Source: an uncultured Clostridia bacterium | Lineage (GTDB): Bacteria > Bacillota > Clostridia > Oscillospirales > Acutalibacteraceae | Length of the DNA: 64,000 nt | Assembly (NCBI GenBank): GCA_947584595.1 | Contig: CANPWP010000002.1 | Coordinates: 62,001-126,000, forward strand | Direction of reading: 5' to 3' | Shown: one piece after another, positions 55,779 to 63,328 of the stretch | Position numbering within the stretch: the first letter of the stretch is position 1 | Layout: every line of letters begins with the position of its first letter | Position numbers and translations under genes: made by a program | Notes under the pieces: generated by a model | The model's input: the letters and a program-made list of their open reading frames with translations, nothing else | What the model was told of the DNA's origin: nothing | The model's database searches: none

Positions 55779-57116
55779 TCATTCATCATCTTCATCAAAT
55801 GTAATGATTTTACTTTCAACTTCATTATTATTATTCCATTTTGTCACAATAAGATTGCCGCTTTTGTCAAAAGAAATGCCTATTCCGTGTTTATTGCCGT
55901 GCAGGTAATGATTAAGGGAAATAAAGTTACCGTCCTTATCAAAGCGGGCTCCTAATTTTTCGGGAAAATTATCGTTCCATTTACCGATATGTATTTCTCC
56001 GTCCGACGAACGGAATCCGATTCCTCTGCCGTTTCGCTTATTATCTACCCAATCTCCTATATAGTTAATTGAGCCGTCTTTATAATAAAAACATCCGAAG
56101 CCGTTACGCATATCGTTTTTATACTCACCCTCATAGGCAGTTTTGCCCTGAGCAGTTTCTGTTCTGCCGTAACCGTTTCTCATTCCGTTTTTATCAAGAC
56201 TTCCGTAATAAGAAAATTTATCATTTCCGTCTGTTATCTCTTTATCTGATACGGGTTTATTCTTTGTCTGATAATCACCTTTTTTAAGGTTGAAATCCTC
56301 GCCATGATATATATTTATGTCATCATCTTCCGAAAAATCATAATCGGCAGTAGTATTTTTTGTATCAAAAGGATTTTTGAAATTCTCAACAACATCTTTT
56401 TCTACTACAGTTTTGTCAACAGGATTACCATTTTCCAAAGTAAGATAAGGTGCAAATGAAATATCAAATGTATTGTTGAGATTTCGTGCAAGATTAAAAT
56501 CTACAGGTGAAAATGAAAACCCAGCAGCCTTAGCTTTTATGTTAGAAACATCATCAGGAATTTGTGCTGTAAAATAAAGCATACCCCTGTTTGAATATGC
56601 AACTGCATCACATAAACCCACATTGGGAACTGACTTTACCATATACAATGGAGTAGCCATACATTCGTTTTCATTATATACTGTTTTAACTATTGCAAAA
56701 TAACCGTTTATTACCTTAGGTGCAATTGAACAAACACAACTTAAACCTTTTTCGGGTACAAAATATTCAGTTTTGATCCAGTAATGTTTAGAGTTAAAAT
56801 AAATTTTTTTCGTTACAAATTCCAGCGAATTATAAAAACAAATGCAATACATATTTTCAGGAAGGTATTTAGAAAGCTGTAAAACATTCTGATTTTTCAT
56901 TACTTTCCAAAGCATTGGTTTATTTTCTTCAAGGGAATAACAATAGCTGAGCCTTTCTTTTTCAAACTGACGAATAGTGTCGCCTTGCTGAGGTTTAAAA
57001 TTCTCTTTAAAATAACATGCACGAACACCTGCAAGAGCGTCATCTTTAAAATCAAGCTCTTCAAAGCCTTTTAACGCAACCGAATAGTAAATCATTCTTT
57101 CAATTTTGTTATCCAT
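55779..57116 (-). CDS. MORN-repeat protein of unknown function
   Basis: 445 residues. The N-terminal 270 residues are not recognised; they look globular with aromatic beta-rich segments. A short acidic linker (YDFSEDDDINIYHGED) follows, then about five MORN-type repeats at 318-440: YGSLDKNGMRNGYGR, YEGEYKNDMRNGFG, YIGDWVDNKRNGRGIG, IGKWNDNFPEKLGARF, HYLHGNKHGIGISF. No signal peptide, so cytoplasmic. MORN repeats often bind lipids or proteins. ATG is within a weak GGATAAG context. Position next to sigE is suggestive but no link is shown. Confidence 0.8.
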   Translation of the reverse strand: MDNKIERMIYYSVALKGFEELDFKDDALAGVRACYFKENFKPQQGDTIRQFEKERLSYCYSLEENKPMLWKVMKNQNVLQLSKYLPENMYCICFYNSLEFVTKKIYFNSKHYWIKTEYFVPEKGLSCVCSIAPKVINGYFAIVKTVYNENECMATPLYMVKSVPNVGLCDAVAYSNRGMLYFTAQIPDDVSNIKAKAAGFSFSPVDFNLARNLNNTFDISFAPYLTLENGNPVDKTVVEKDVVENFKNPFDTKNTTADYDFSEDDDINIYHGEDFNLKKGDYQTKNKPVSDKEITDGNDKFSYYGSLDKNGMRNGYGRTETAQGKTAYEGEYKNDMRNGFGCFYYKDGSINYIGDWVDNKRNGRGIGFRSSDGEIHIGKWNDNFPEKLGARFDKDGNFISLNHYLHGNKHGIGISFDKSGNLIVTKWNNNNEVESKIITFDEDDE

Positions 57117-57124
57117 TTCATCTT

Positions 57125-57255
57125 ATCCTTGTGTTTTCTTGTATTTTTTGATGCTCTTAATAAAAAAGCGACCGGTGGCTAGCCCTATCCGAGCAGACAG
57201 CACCATATAAAAACACTCTCTTGTGCCCGACTGTTTCCGAGCAGTTTTCTATAAG
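57125..57255. ncRNA. Unexplained GC-rich, possibly structured intergenic segment
   Basis: Between the pfkA terminator and the MORN gene. It is richer in G+C than the surrounding gaps and contains a direct repeat CCGAGCAG (about 57199 and 57239), CAGCACC facing GTGCC words, ACCGGT and GGGCTAGCC palindromes. Read on the minus strand it ends in GGTCGCTTTTTTATT, which could be a 3' end. No coding frame with a ribosome binding site and no named RNA family recognised. Annotated as candidate only. Confidence 0.3.
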
Positions 57256-57260
57256 GTAAA

Positions 57261-57289
57261 AAAGGCACAATCACATAAATTGTGCCTTT
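57261..57289 (-). terminator. Terminator after pfkA
   Basis: Ten-base stem AAAGGCACAA/TTGTGCCTTT with a 9-base loop, running into TTTTTT on the minus strand. Confidence 0.85.
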
Positions 57290-57304
57290 ACGTTTGTATT
57301 ATTA

Positions 57305-58273
57305 TCAAATTGAAATTGTTTTTGCAATATCAAATAAGTGTTGATCAAATACTCTCGGCATATTGAGAGCCTCTGTAATATCAAAATCTACAATTTTTCC
57401 GTTTTGCATTGCAACTACACGGTTTCCAATATCCTCACTAAGAAGCTCAACTGCTTTATACCCCATTTCACTGGCTATGAGTCTGTCTCTGAGAGAAGGA
57501 TTGCCTCCTCGCTGAACATGACCGAGAATTGTTGCACGTGATTCAATTCTCAAACGCTTTTCGATGTAGCTTGCCAAATCTGCTGCGCCGCCTACGCCCT
57601 CAGCAACAACAACTATAAAGTGCTGTTTTCCGGTTTTCTGAGTATCAATAATTCTTGAAATTACATCTTTTTCTATATCAAATTTAACCTCGGGAACTAA
57701 AATAGCTGTAGCTCCGCAGGCAATACCGACCTGCAGCGCAATATCTCCGCAGCGTCTGCCCATTACCTCTACTACTGAGCATCTGTCATGTGACTGAGCC
57801 GTATCACGGATTTTATCTATCATTTCTACGGCTGTATTCATTGCTGTATCAAAGCCTATTGTATATTCACTGCAGGCAATGTCGTTATCAATTGTGCCGG
57901 GAATACCAATGCAATTAACACCCGCATTTGTAAGGTCACGTGCACCTTTGAATGAACCGTCGCCGCCGATTACGACAACGCCTGTGATACCGCTGTCTTT
58001 ACAGAACTTAGCTGCTTTCTGTACACCTTCGGGAGTATTATATTCTTCACTTCGTGCTGTATAAAGCATTGTTCCGCCATTTCCGATTATATCTGATACC
58101 GAACGAAGATTAAGCTCGCTTATATCACCGTTAAGCAAACCGTTATATCCTCGGTAAACTCCGTAAACTTTCATATTTTTAGCAATACCTGTTCTTACTA
58201 CTGAACGAACAACAGCATTCATTCCCGGAGCGTCGCCGCCGCTTGTTAAAACTGCAATTTTCTTTTTATCCAT
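57305..58273 (-). CDS. pfkA: ATP-dependent 6-phosphofructokinase
   Basis: Key glycolytic enzyme. LTSGGDAPGMNAVVRSVVRT at the N-terminus, VIGGDGSFKGA (Gly in the ATP-type position), catalytic GIPGTIDNDI, VEVMGRRCGDIAL, LGHVQRGGNPSLRDR. 322 residues, typical of the allosteric bacterial enzyme. Own promoter and terminator. ATG follows TTTGGAGG. Confidence 0.98.
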   Translation of the reverse strand: MDKKKIAVLTSGGDAPGMNAVVRSVVRTGIAKNMKVYGVYRGYNGLLNGDISELNLRSVSDIIGNGGTMLYTARSEEYNTPEGVQKAAKFCKDSGITGVVVIGGDGSFKGARDLTNAGVNCIGIPGTIDNDIACSEYTIGFDTAMNTAVEMIDKIRDTAQSHDRCSVVEVMGRRCGDIALQVGIACGATAILVPEVKFDIEKDVISRIIDTQKTGKQHFIVVVAEGVGGAADLASYIEKRLRIESRATILGHVQRGGNPSLRDRLIASEMGYKAVELLSEDIGNRVVAMQNGKIVDFDITEALNMPRVFDQHLFDIAKTISI

Positions 58274-58317
58274 AAAATTACCTCCAAAGGAAACATACTA
58301 TGCAATTATAATACAAT

Positions 58318-58346
58318 ATTATAATATAATTCCTGTATTTTTACAA
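58318..58346 (-). promoter_or_regulatory. Promoter of pfkA
   Basis: Minus strand: TTGTAA (58346-58341), 17-base spacer, perfect TATAAT (58323-58318). Confidence 0.65.
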
Positions 58347-58356
58347 GTATGTTTCT

Positions 58357-59505
58357 TTATTTTTTGTGGTTATAAGTCAATTTATTTTTGCTTTTATAAA
58401 TGTACACCTGACATTTTAACATTCCGTTATAAAGTTTTCTGCGTTTATCGGCTTTTCTTCCGAATATTTTTTCAAAATCATCGTCAGGACTTATAATTGT
58501 ATATGAATTTTCGGGATATTTTAAAAATTTTTCACCCATTATTTTATACAGTTTCTCGGCACATGTAACGTCAAGAAGTCTTTCTCCGTAGGGAGGATTT
58601 GTTATTACCGTTTGTCTTTCAAAATCAGGTTCAAAATCTTTAATATCACGCTTTTTAAACTTTATCCTGTCTGCAACTCCAGCCTTTTCTGCATTTTCTT
58701 TTGCAATTTTCAAAGAAACTTCATCAATATCATATCCAATTGCTGAAAAAGTACAGTCCGTATCAATACAGTTTTTTGCTTCCTGCCTAAGCTTTTCAGT
58801 TAAATTTAAATCTGTCTGACTCCAATTTTCAAAAGCAAATGAACGATTAATTCCGGGTGGAATATGAAGCGCCTTCATAGCACTTTCAATAAGTATTGTA
58901 CCACTTCCGCACATGGGGTCTACCACATTATGATTTGCTCTTACAAAGGACAGCTCTGCCATTGCGGCGGCCAAGGTTTCTTTAATTGGTGCTTCGTTTG
59001 AGTTTGCCCTGTATCCCCTTTTATGAAGTCCTTCACCTGTTGTATCAATCAAAACGGATACATTATCGTTAAAAATTAAAAACTGAATTTGATGAACCGG
59101 ACCTGTTTCTTCAAACCATGGAAGAAAGTGCTTTTCTTTTAAACGCTCAACTATTGCTTTTTTTATTATTTTTTGACAGTCTGGAACGCTTTTAAGTTTT
59201 GAAGAAAGACTTTTACCCTTTACGGGAAATGCATCCTGCTTATCTATGAATTTTTCCCAGGGAATTGCTTTTACTCCCTGAAAAAGTTCTTCAAAACTTT
59301 CGGCTTCAAATTCTGTCAAAAGTATTTGTATTCTTTCCGCATAGCGTGAATGAATATTTGCCTTGACCATAGTATCAAAGCCGCCATTAAAAAGAACTCT
59401 TCCGTTTTCTGCTCTGACGTTTTCAAGTCCCAAAAATTTAAATTCATTTGCACATAACCCTTCAAGACCGAATATACAAGGAGCTGCAAAAGTAAGATTT
59501 TTCAT
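58357..59505 (-). CDS. THUMP-domain SAM-dependent RNA methyltransferase (RlmL/YpsC-like)
   Basis: 382 residues. N-terminal THUMP RNA-binding domain (about 45-160) then an UPF0020 methyltransferase: VDPMCGSGTILIESAM binds SAM, TNPPYGERL is the catalytic NPPY motif of N2-guanine methylases. Probably methylates 23S rRNA G2445 like the N-terminal half of RlmL; the second (RlmK) half of the enteric protein is absent. Follows hpf behind a terminator. Confidence 0.9.
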   Translation of the reverse strand: MKNLTFAAPCIFGLEGLCANEFKFLGLENVRAENGRVLFNGGFDTMVKANIHSRYAERIQILLTEFEAESFEELFQGVKAIPWEKFIDKQDAFPVKGKSLSSKLKSVPDCQKIIKKAIVERLKEKHFLPWFEETGPVHQIQFLIFNDNVSVLIDTTGEGLHKRGYRANSNEAPIKETLAAAMAELSFVRANHNVVDPMCGSGTILIESAMKALHIPPGINRSFAFENWSQTDLNLTEKLRQEAKNCIDTDCTFSAIGYDIDEVSLKIAKENAEKAGVADRIKFKKRDIKDFEPDFERQTVITNPPYGERLLDVTCAEKLYKIMGEKFLKYPENSYTIISPDDDFEKIFGRKADKRRKLYNGMLKCQVYIYKSKNKLTYNHKK

Positions 59506-59511
59506 TATTAC

Positions 59512-59544
59512 CTCAAAAAACAGGGTATCGGCTGCCCGATACCC
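59512..59544 (-). terminator. Terminator after hpf
   Basis: Nine-base stem GGGTATCGG/CCGATACCC with a 4-base loop and TGTTTTTT on the minus strand. It sits just ahead of the methyltransferase gene. Confidence 0.85.
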
Positions 59545-59562
59545 CTTCGTGACAATTTTATT

Positions 59563-60111
59563 TTATGATTCGTTGCTCGGCTGAAGCAAGCCGTAATCAC
59601 CGTTATCTCTTGCATAAACTACATTTGGTTCGTTCGTTTCGGAATTTATGAACATAAAGAATTTATGGTTTATCATATTCATTTCAAGAATTGCTTCTTC
59701 AACAGAAATGGGCTTTACATTTATCATCTTCTTACGAACAACATTATACTCTTCTTCCTCAACAGGTTCTGAGGAAACATCCTGAGTGTTTTCTGCAATA
59801 AAATCTTCAAATGTTGCGCTTCTAAGTTTTTTGCTGAGCTTAGATTTATTTTTACGAATTTGTCTTCCTAAAATATCTACAACTCTGTCAAGAGCATCGT
59901 TCATTTCCTGCTCTGTTGCTTCGGCACGATATATCATGCTTTTATCTTTGATCGTAATTTCCACTGTTTGTCTATTCTTTTCAAGGGTGACAACAACATT
60001 TACCGATGCGTCGTCAGAAAATATCTTAGCAAACTTTGTAAGCTTTTTTTCTGTGCGTTCTTTAAAGTTATCTCTGAGGTTGACCTTTCTTGCCGTGTAG
60101 GTGATTTTCAT
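59563..60111 (-). CDS. hpf: Long-form ribosome hibernation promoting factor
   Basis: 182 residues. N-terminal S30AE domain (MKITYTARKVNLRDNFKERT, VVTLEKNRQTVEITI, MNDALDRVVDILGRQIRKNK) that blocks the ribosomal A/P sites, a linker, and a C-terminal dimerisation domain (IEVEEAILEM-type SVEEAILEMNMINHKFFMFI, then YARDNGDYGLLQP) that joins two ribosomes into 100S particles. Confidence 0.96.
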   Translation of the reverse strand: MKITYTARKVNLRDNFKERTEKKLTKFAKIFSDDASVNVVVTLEKNRQTVEITIKDKSMIYRAEATEQEMNDALDRVVDILGRQIRKNKSKLSKKLRSATFEDFIAENTQDVSSEPVEEEEYNVVRKKMINVKPISVEEAILEMNMINHKFFMFINSETNEPNVVYARDNGDYGLLQPSNES

Positions 60112-60143
60112 AAAATCGTGCCTCCCTTTTATAATATTCTTTT

Positions 60144-60632
60144 TTATTTACGACCGCCGCTGCCGCCTCTGCGGCTGTAGCCGCGGGATTCGCCGGTTCT
60201 TTTTAAATCGGACATTTTGTCCTCGCTTGTCTGCTTAAAACGGGACATCATATCTTCAAATGACTGCGGAGCTTCTTTTCTTGAGCTTTGCCACTCAAAG
60301 TCACCGGGACTGGTTACAACCGGTGCAGGTGTATAGGGACGTCGTTTATTCTGCTTATTATATGAAGGTTTTCCTGAACGTTCCTGTTTTTCAGGATTTT
60401 CAACAGCCTGCTTCATAGACAAGCTTATTTTTTTTCCCTCTCCCAAAGACAGAACTTTTACTTTTACAGTGTCCCCTATTTTTACAAAATCATTAATTTC
60501 ATTTACAAAAGTAGGAGCAATTTCCGAAATATGAACCATTCCCGTTTCTCCGTCAGGTAATGTTACGAATGCTCCGAATTTAGTTATACCGGATACCTTG
60601 CCTTCAAGAATATTTCCGACTTCAAGTGACAT
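60144..60632 (-). CDS. yabR: S1-domain RNA-binding protein, YabR-like
   Basis: 162 residues. One S1 domain (1-75): GNILEGKVSGITKFGAFVTL, GETGMVHISEIA, VKVKVLSLGEGKKISLSMK. The rest is a low-complexity, basic, Ser/Pro tail ending RRGGSGGRK. Position right after divIC equals that of yabR in Bacillus. Probably ribosome- or RNA-associated; precise role unknown. Confidence 0.88.
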   Translation of the reverse strand: MSLEVGNILEGKVSGITKFGAFVTLPDGETGMVHISEIAPTFVNEINDFVKIGDTVKVKVLSLGEGKKISLSMKQAVENPEKQERSGKPSYNKQNKRRPYTPAPVVTSPGDFEWQSSRKEAPQSFEDMMSRFKQTSEDKMSDLKRTGESRGYSRRGGSGGRK

Positions 60633-60676
60633 ACAATATTTTCCCCTTATAAAAGTTTTATATCCTTTTTAATAAA

Positions 60677-61039
60677 TTATTCACCGGCAATATTGACAAA
60701 CACCCTTTCGCCATCTTTGATGTAGTCAAGATCTTCTCGGGCAATTTGCTCAATATACTGAGCAAGTTCTTTATCCGAATAATTTTTTACTTCATTTATC
60801 TGATCGTTTTTGATTTCCTGCACAACTATTTTACCCTTAAGGTCTTCAAGCTGCTGCTTTTTATCTGAAATTTCTATAAACTGATTGACTAAAGTTATTA
60901 CAGCATACAGCACAAACCCAAATATTGCAATATAAAGCAGTATATATTTTTTCTTTTTTGCCTTAGGCAGTTTTACTTCCTTTATGTTTCTTTGGGACGA
61001 CTGATCTCTGTTTTTTACGGATTTGTTCTTCTCTTCCAT
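60677..61039 (-). CDS. divIC: FtsB/DivIC-family septum formation initiator
   Basis: About 120 residues: basic cytoplasmic tail (1-28), one membrane helix (about 32-52, ILLYIAIFGFVLYAVITLV), then a coiled coil (QFIEISDKKQQLEDLKGKI) and the DivIC motif REDLDYIKDGERVFVN. Part of the FtsL-FtsB-type division complex. ATG at 61039 is preferred to 61051 because GGA precedes it by 7 bases. The start lies 77 bases inside the end of yabQ. Confidence 0.9.
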   Translation of the reverse strand: MEEKNKSVKNRDQSSQRNIKEVKLPKAKKKKYILLYIAIFGFVLYAVITLVNQFIEISDKKQQLEDLKGKIVVQEIKNDQINEVKNYSDKELAQYIEQIAREDLDYIKDGERVFVNIAGE

Positions 61040-61565
61040 AATTATTTCCATTTTTTAATTTCTTTTTTTGATTACTTGATTTTTTATCATTTTTATGTTC
61101 TTTCTCTTTTTTTAGTTTTTTGAAAAAACTTACAAATTTGTATATCTTTTCAACAATATTATACACTACTTTATATAAGATTTTCAATAGCTTTTTAATT
61201 ATTTTTTTAAAAAAATTTGAAATTTTTATAACATTTTTAATTATAAAGTTATTCATGGGAATTGCTGCACTTATAATTATTTTCCCCGCCGATATTTGGA
61301 ATAGTATAAATCCTATTGCTTCCCCCAATATCATATAAAATCTTACGCTGCCGTTCAAAAAAGCCAGTGCATATAAAAATGTTGCAAAGGCAGATATGAG
61401 CATAAACAATATATCAAGTATTATTACATTTGTTTTTTTAAGTCTTAGCGATAATCTGATGATTTTAAAAGGCAGATAAATTAATGACAAACATACGCCA
61501 AGCAATATTGAATATAAAAATGCGGCAGATTGCTCTGCAAATGTATATTCCAACTTTTGCCTCAC
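60963..61565 (-). CDS. yabQ: Spore cortex biosynthesis protein YabQ
   Basis: 200 residues, membrane protein of the mother-cell outer forespore membrane needed for cortex formation. About four helices in residues 10-105 (AAFLYSILLGVCLSLIYLPF, VIILDILFMLISAFATFLYA), then a Lys-rich cytoplasmic tail of nearly 90 residues. Starts with GTG overlapping the yabP stop (GTGA), and its tail overlaps divIC in another frame. Confidence 0.85.
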   Translation of the reverse strand: MRQKLEYTFAEQSAAFLYSILLGVCLSLIYLPFKIIRLSLRLKKTNVIILDILFMLISAFATFLYALAFLNGSVRFYMILGEAIGFILFQISAGKIIISAAIPMNNFIIKNVIKISNFFKKIIKKLLKILYKVVYNIVEKIYKFVSFFKKLKKEKEHKNDKKSSNQKKKLKNGNNYGREEQIRKKQRSVVPKKHKGSKTA

Positions 61566-61834
61566 TTAAACAAACGGGAAAATACGCTTGTTTTTTCTTT
61601 TTTATCTTCAGGATATATTATTGCATTGATTTTGCCGTCGAGAGTTACTTCTCCCGTTTCTAAGCTGAGCTTGCTTATATGCAGATTTTCTCCCCTAATT
61701 ATAAGTATTCCGCACGTACCCGACAGGGATACCGTTTCTTCATTAAAACCAAGCACGTCATCAATTCCGCCTAATGAAAGATTTTTTCTGTTTTCAAGAA
61801 TCAGATTATGCTTTTTTTGATTTTGCTCTGTCAT
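61562..61834 (-). CDS. yabP: Sporulation protein YabP
   Basis: 90 residues. HNLILENRKNLSLGGIDDVL, LSGTCGILIIRGENLHISKL and LDGKINAIIYPED are the conserved YabP blocks. Needed with YabQ for cortex synthesis. An upstream in-frame start at 61864 is disfavoured: GGAGG sits 8 bases before ATG at 61834. Overlaps yabQ by 4 bases. Confidence 0.92.
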   Translation of the reverse strand: MTEQNQKKHNLILENRKNLSLGGIDDVLGFNEETVSLSGTCGILIIRGENLHISKLSLETGEVTLDGKINAIIYPEDKKEKTSVFSRLFK

Positions 61835-61891
61835 AAAAAATTCCTCCATACTTTGTATATACAAATATATGGAGGATTTTCTTTAAATATG

Positions 61892-62134
61892 TTAGTTTAC
61901 ATATTCATACATAGAAGCGGCTTCTTCTTTTTTTAGAACTTCTTTTACGGAAGTTACTTTAAATTTAATGGTTTTTTCGCCAAGAGTGATTTCTACAATA
62001 TCTCCCTCTTTAACATCATAAGATGCTCTTGCAGTTTTACCGTTTACTGCAACCCTGCCTGCGTCACAGGCATCGTTTGCAACTGTTCTTCTTTTTATGA
62101 TTCTGGCTACTTTTAAATATTTATCAAGTCTCAT
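61892..62134 (-). CDS. rqcP: S4-domain protein, RqcP/YabO-type
   Basis: 80 residues, a bare S4 RNA-binding domain: MRLDKYLKVARIIKRRTVAN, VAVNGKTARASYDVKEGDIV. In Firmicutes this protein (YabO, RqcP) helps RqcH add alanine tails to nascent chains on stalled 50S subunits. Position between hup and yabP matches yabO. ATG at 62134 chosen over 62149 on family length. Confidence 0.9.
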   Translation of the reverse strand: MRLDKYLKVARIIKRRTVANDACDAGRVAVNGKTARASYDVKEGDIVEITLGEKTIKFKVTSVKEVLKKEEAASMYEYVN

Positions 62135-62150
62135 TTTAATTAACCTCAAT

Positions 62151-62177
62151 AAAAAAAGCCGACAACTGCCGGCTTTT
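62151..62177 (-). terminator. Terminator after hup
   Basis: Eight-base stem AAAAGCCG/CGGCTTTT with an 8-base loop, running into TTTTTT on the minus strand. Confidence 0.85.
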
Positions 62178-62193
62178 CATGAACAAAAATAAA

Positions 62194-62469
62194 TTATTTG
62201 TTTACAGCTTTTTTGAAAGCCTGGCCTGCTTTAAATGCAGGAACCTTTGATGCGGGAATTTCGATTGACTTACCTGTTCTTGGGTCACAGCCTGTTCTCG
62301 CATTTCTCTGTCTCTGCTCAAATGTACCAAAGCCGATAAGCTGTACTTTTTCACCGTTTGCAATTGTTTCTACAACTGCGTCAAGTGTAGCTGAAACAGC
62401 AGCGTCTGCATCCTTCTTTGTAAGACCGCTTTTTTCTGCAACTAATGCAACTAATTCTGTTTTGTTCAT
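62194..62469 (-). CDS. hup: HU-family DNA-binding protein
   Basis: 91 residues, nucleoid-associated histone-like protein. [60 protein letters not shown] (DNA-binding arm with the conserved Pro) and [14 protein letters not shown]. The longer frame to 62529 runs into mazG; GGAGGT precedes the ATG at 62469. Inserted between mazG and yabO, which are adjacent in Bacillus. Confidence 0.97.
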   Translation of the reverse strand: MNKTELVALVAEKSGLTKKDADAAVSATLDAVVETIANGEKVQLIGFGTFEQRQRNARTGCDPRTGKSIEIPASKVPAFKAGQAFKKAVNK

Positions 62470-62494
62470 AATAATGTACCTCCAAAATTTAATT

Positions 62495-63286
62495 TTATTT
62501 ATTTTTAACTTCTTCCCAAAGGGAATCAAGTTCTTCCAATGTTGCGGTTTTCATATCTAAATTTCTTTCCTTTGCAAGGTTTTCCACCTTACGAAATCTA
62601 TCTGAAAACTTATCGCAGGCTTTATACAATGCCTCTTCGCTGTCGATTTTTAAAAATCTTGATACGTTTACTACCGAAAACAACACATCTCCCAGTTCTT
62701 CAGTCTGATGCTCTTTATTGTTTTCTTTGACAGCTTCCTTAAGCTCGGCTACTTCTTCGCTTAATTTATCGATAGCGCCGTTTACATCATTCCAGTCGAA
62801 ACCGACCTTTGCGGCTTTCTGTTGGATTTTCGTGCTTCGCATTAATGAAGGAAGTGATTTTGACACGCTGTCCATAACTTCAGACTGGCTTTTCTGAGAT
62901 TTTGTCTGCATTTTTATTTTATCCCAGTTTGAAAGGACCTTTTCACTCGTATCAGCCTGAACATCACCGAAAACGTGAGGATGTCGGATTATCAGCTTTT
63001 TGCATATTCCGTCACAAACGTCATCAATGTTAAACTCATTTTTCTCGCTTTCCATTTCAGCATGGAAAACTACCTGAAGCATTACGTCGCCAAGTTCTTC
63101 CTTTAAAAGCTCTTTATTGTCATTATCGATAGCCTCTATTACTTCATAGGTTTCTTCAATAAAGTTTTGACGAATCGATTTATGGTTTTGTTCTCTGTCC
63201 CAAGGACAGCCGTTTGGCGAACGTAGCAGTTTCATAATTTCAACTAAGTCATCAAATTTATAATTTGACTTTTCTTTGAAAGCCAA
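62495..63286 (-). CDS. mazG: Nucleoside triphosphate pyrophosphohydrolase MazG
   Basis: 263 residues with two MazG domains: [20 protein letters not shown], then [11 protein letters not shown] and [17 protein letters not shown] in the first, [12 protein letters not shown] and [17 protein letters not shown] in the second. House-cleaning removal of abnormal NTPs. Starts with TTG at 63286 after AAGGAGAG. Equivalent of the yabN position; YabN's extra N-terminal methylase domain is absent. Confidence 0.95.
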   Translation of the reverse strand: MAFKEKSNYKFDDLVEIMKLLRSPNGCPWDREQNHKSIRQNFIEETYEVIEAIDNDNKELLKEELGDVMLQVVFHAEMESEKNEFNIDDVCDGICKKLIIRHPHVFGDVQADTSEKVLSNWDKIKMQTKSQKSQSEVMDSVSKSLPSLMRSTKIQQKAAKVGFDWNDVNGAIDKLSEEVAELKEAVKENNKEHQTEELGDVLFSVVNVSRFLKIDSEEALYKACDKFSDRFRKVENLAKERNLDMKTATLEELDSLWEEVKNK

Positions 63287-63328
63287 TTCACGTCTCTCCT
63301 TTATTGAAAATATAAAACAATATACATT

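Noticed and set aside
55686-55955. 89-codon plus-strand frame after sigE
   Set aside because: It runs through the sigE terminator and then lies antisense to the MORN gene; composition is that of a shadow frame and no domain is visible.
62198-62560. 120-codon plus-strand frame
   Set aside because: Antisense to hup and the end of mazG; no family features.
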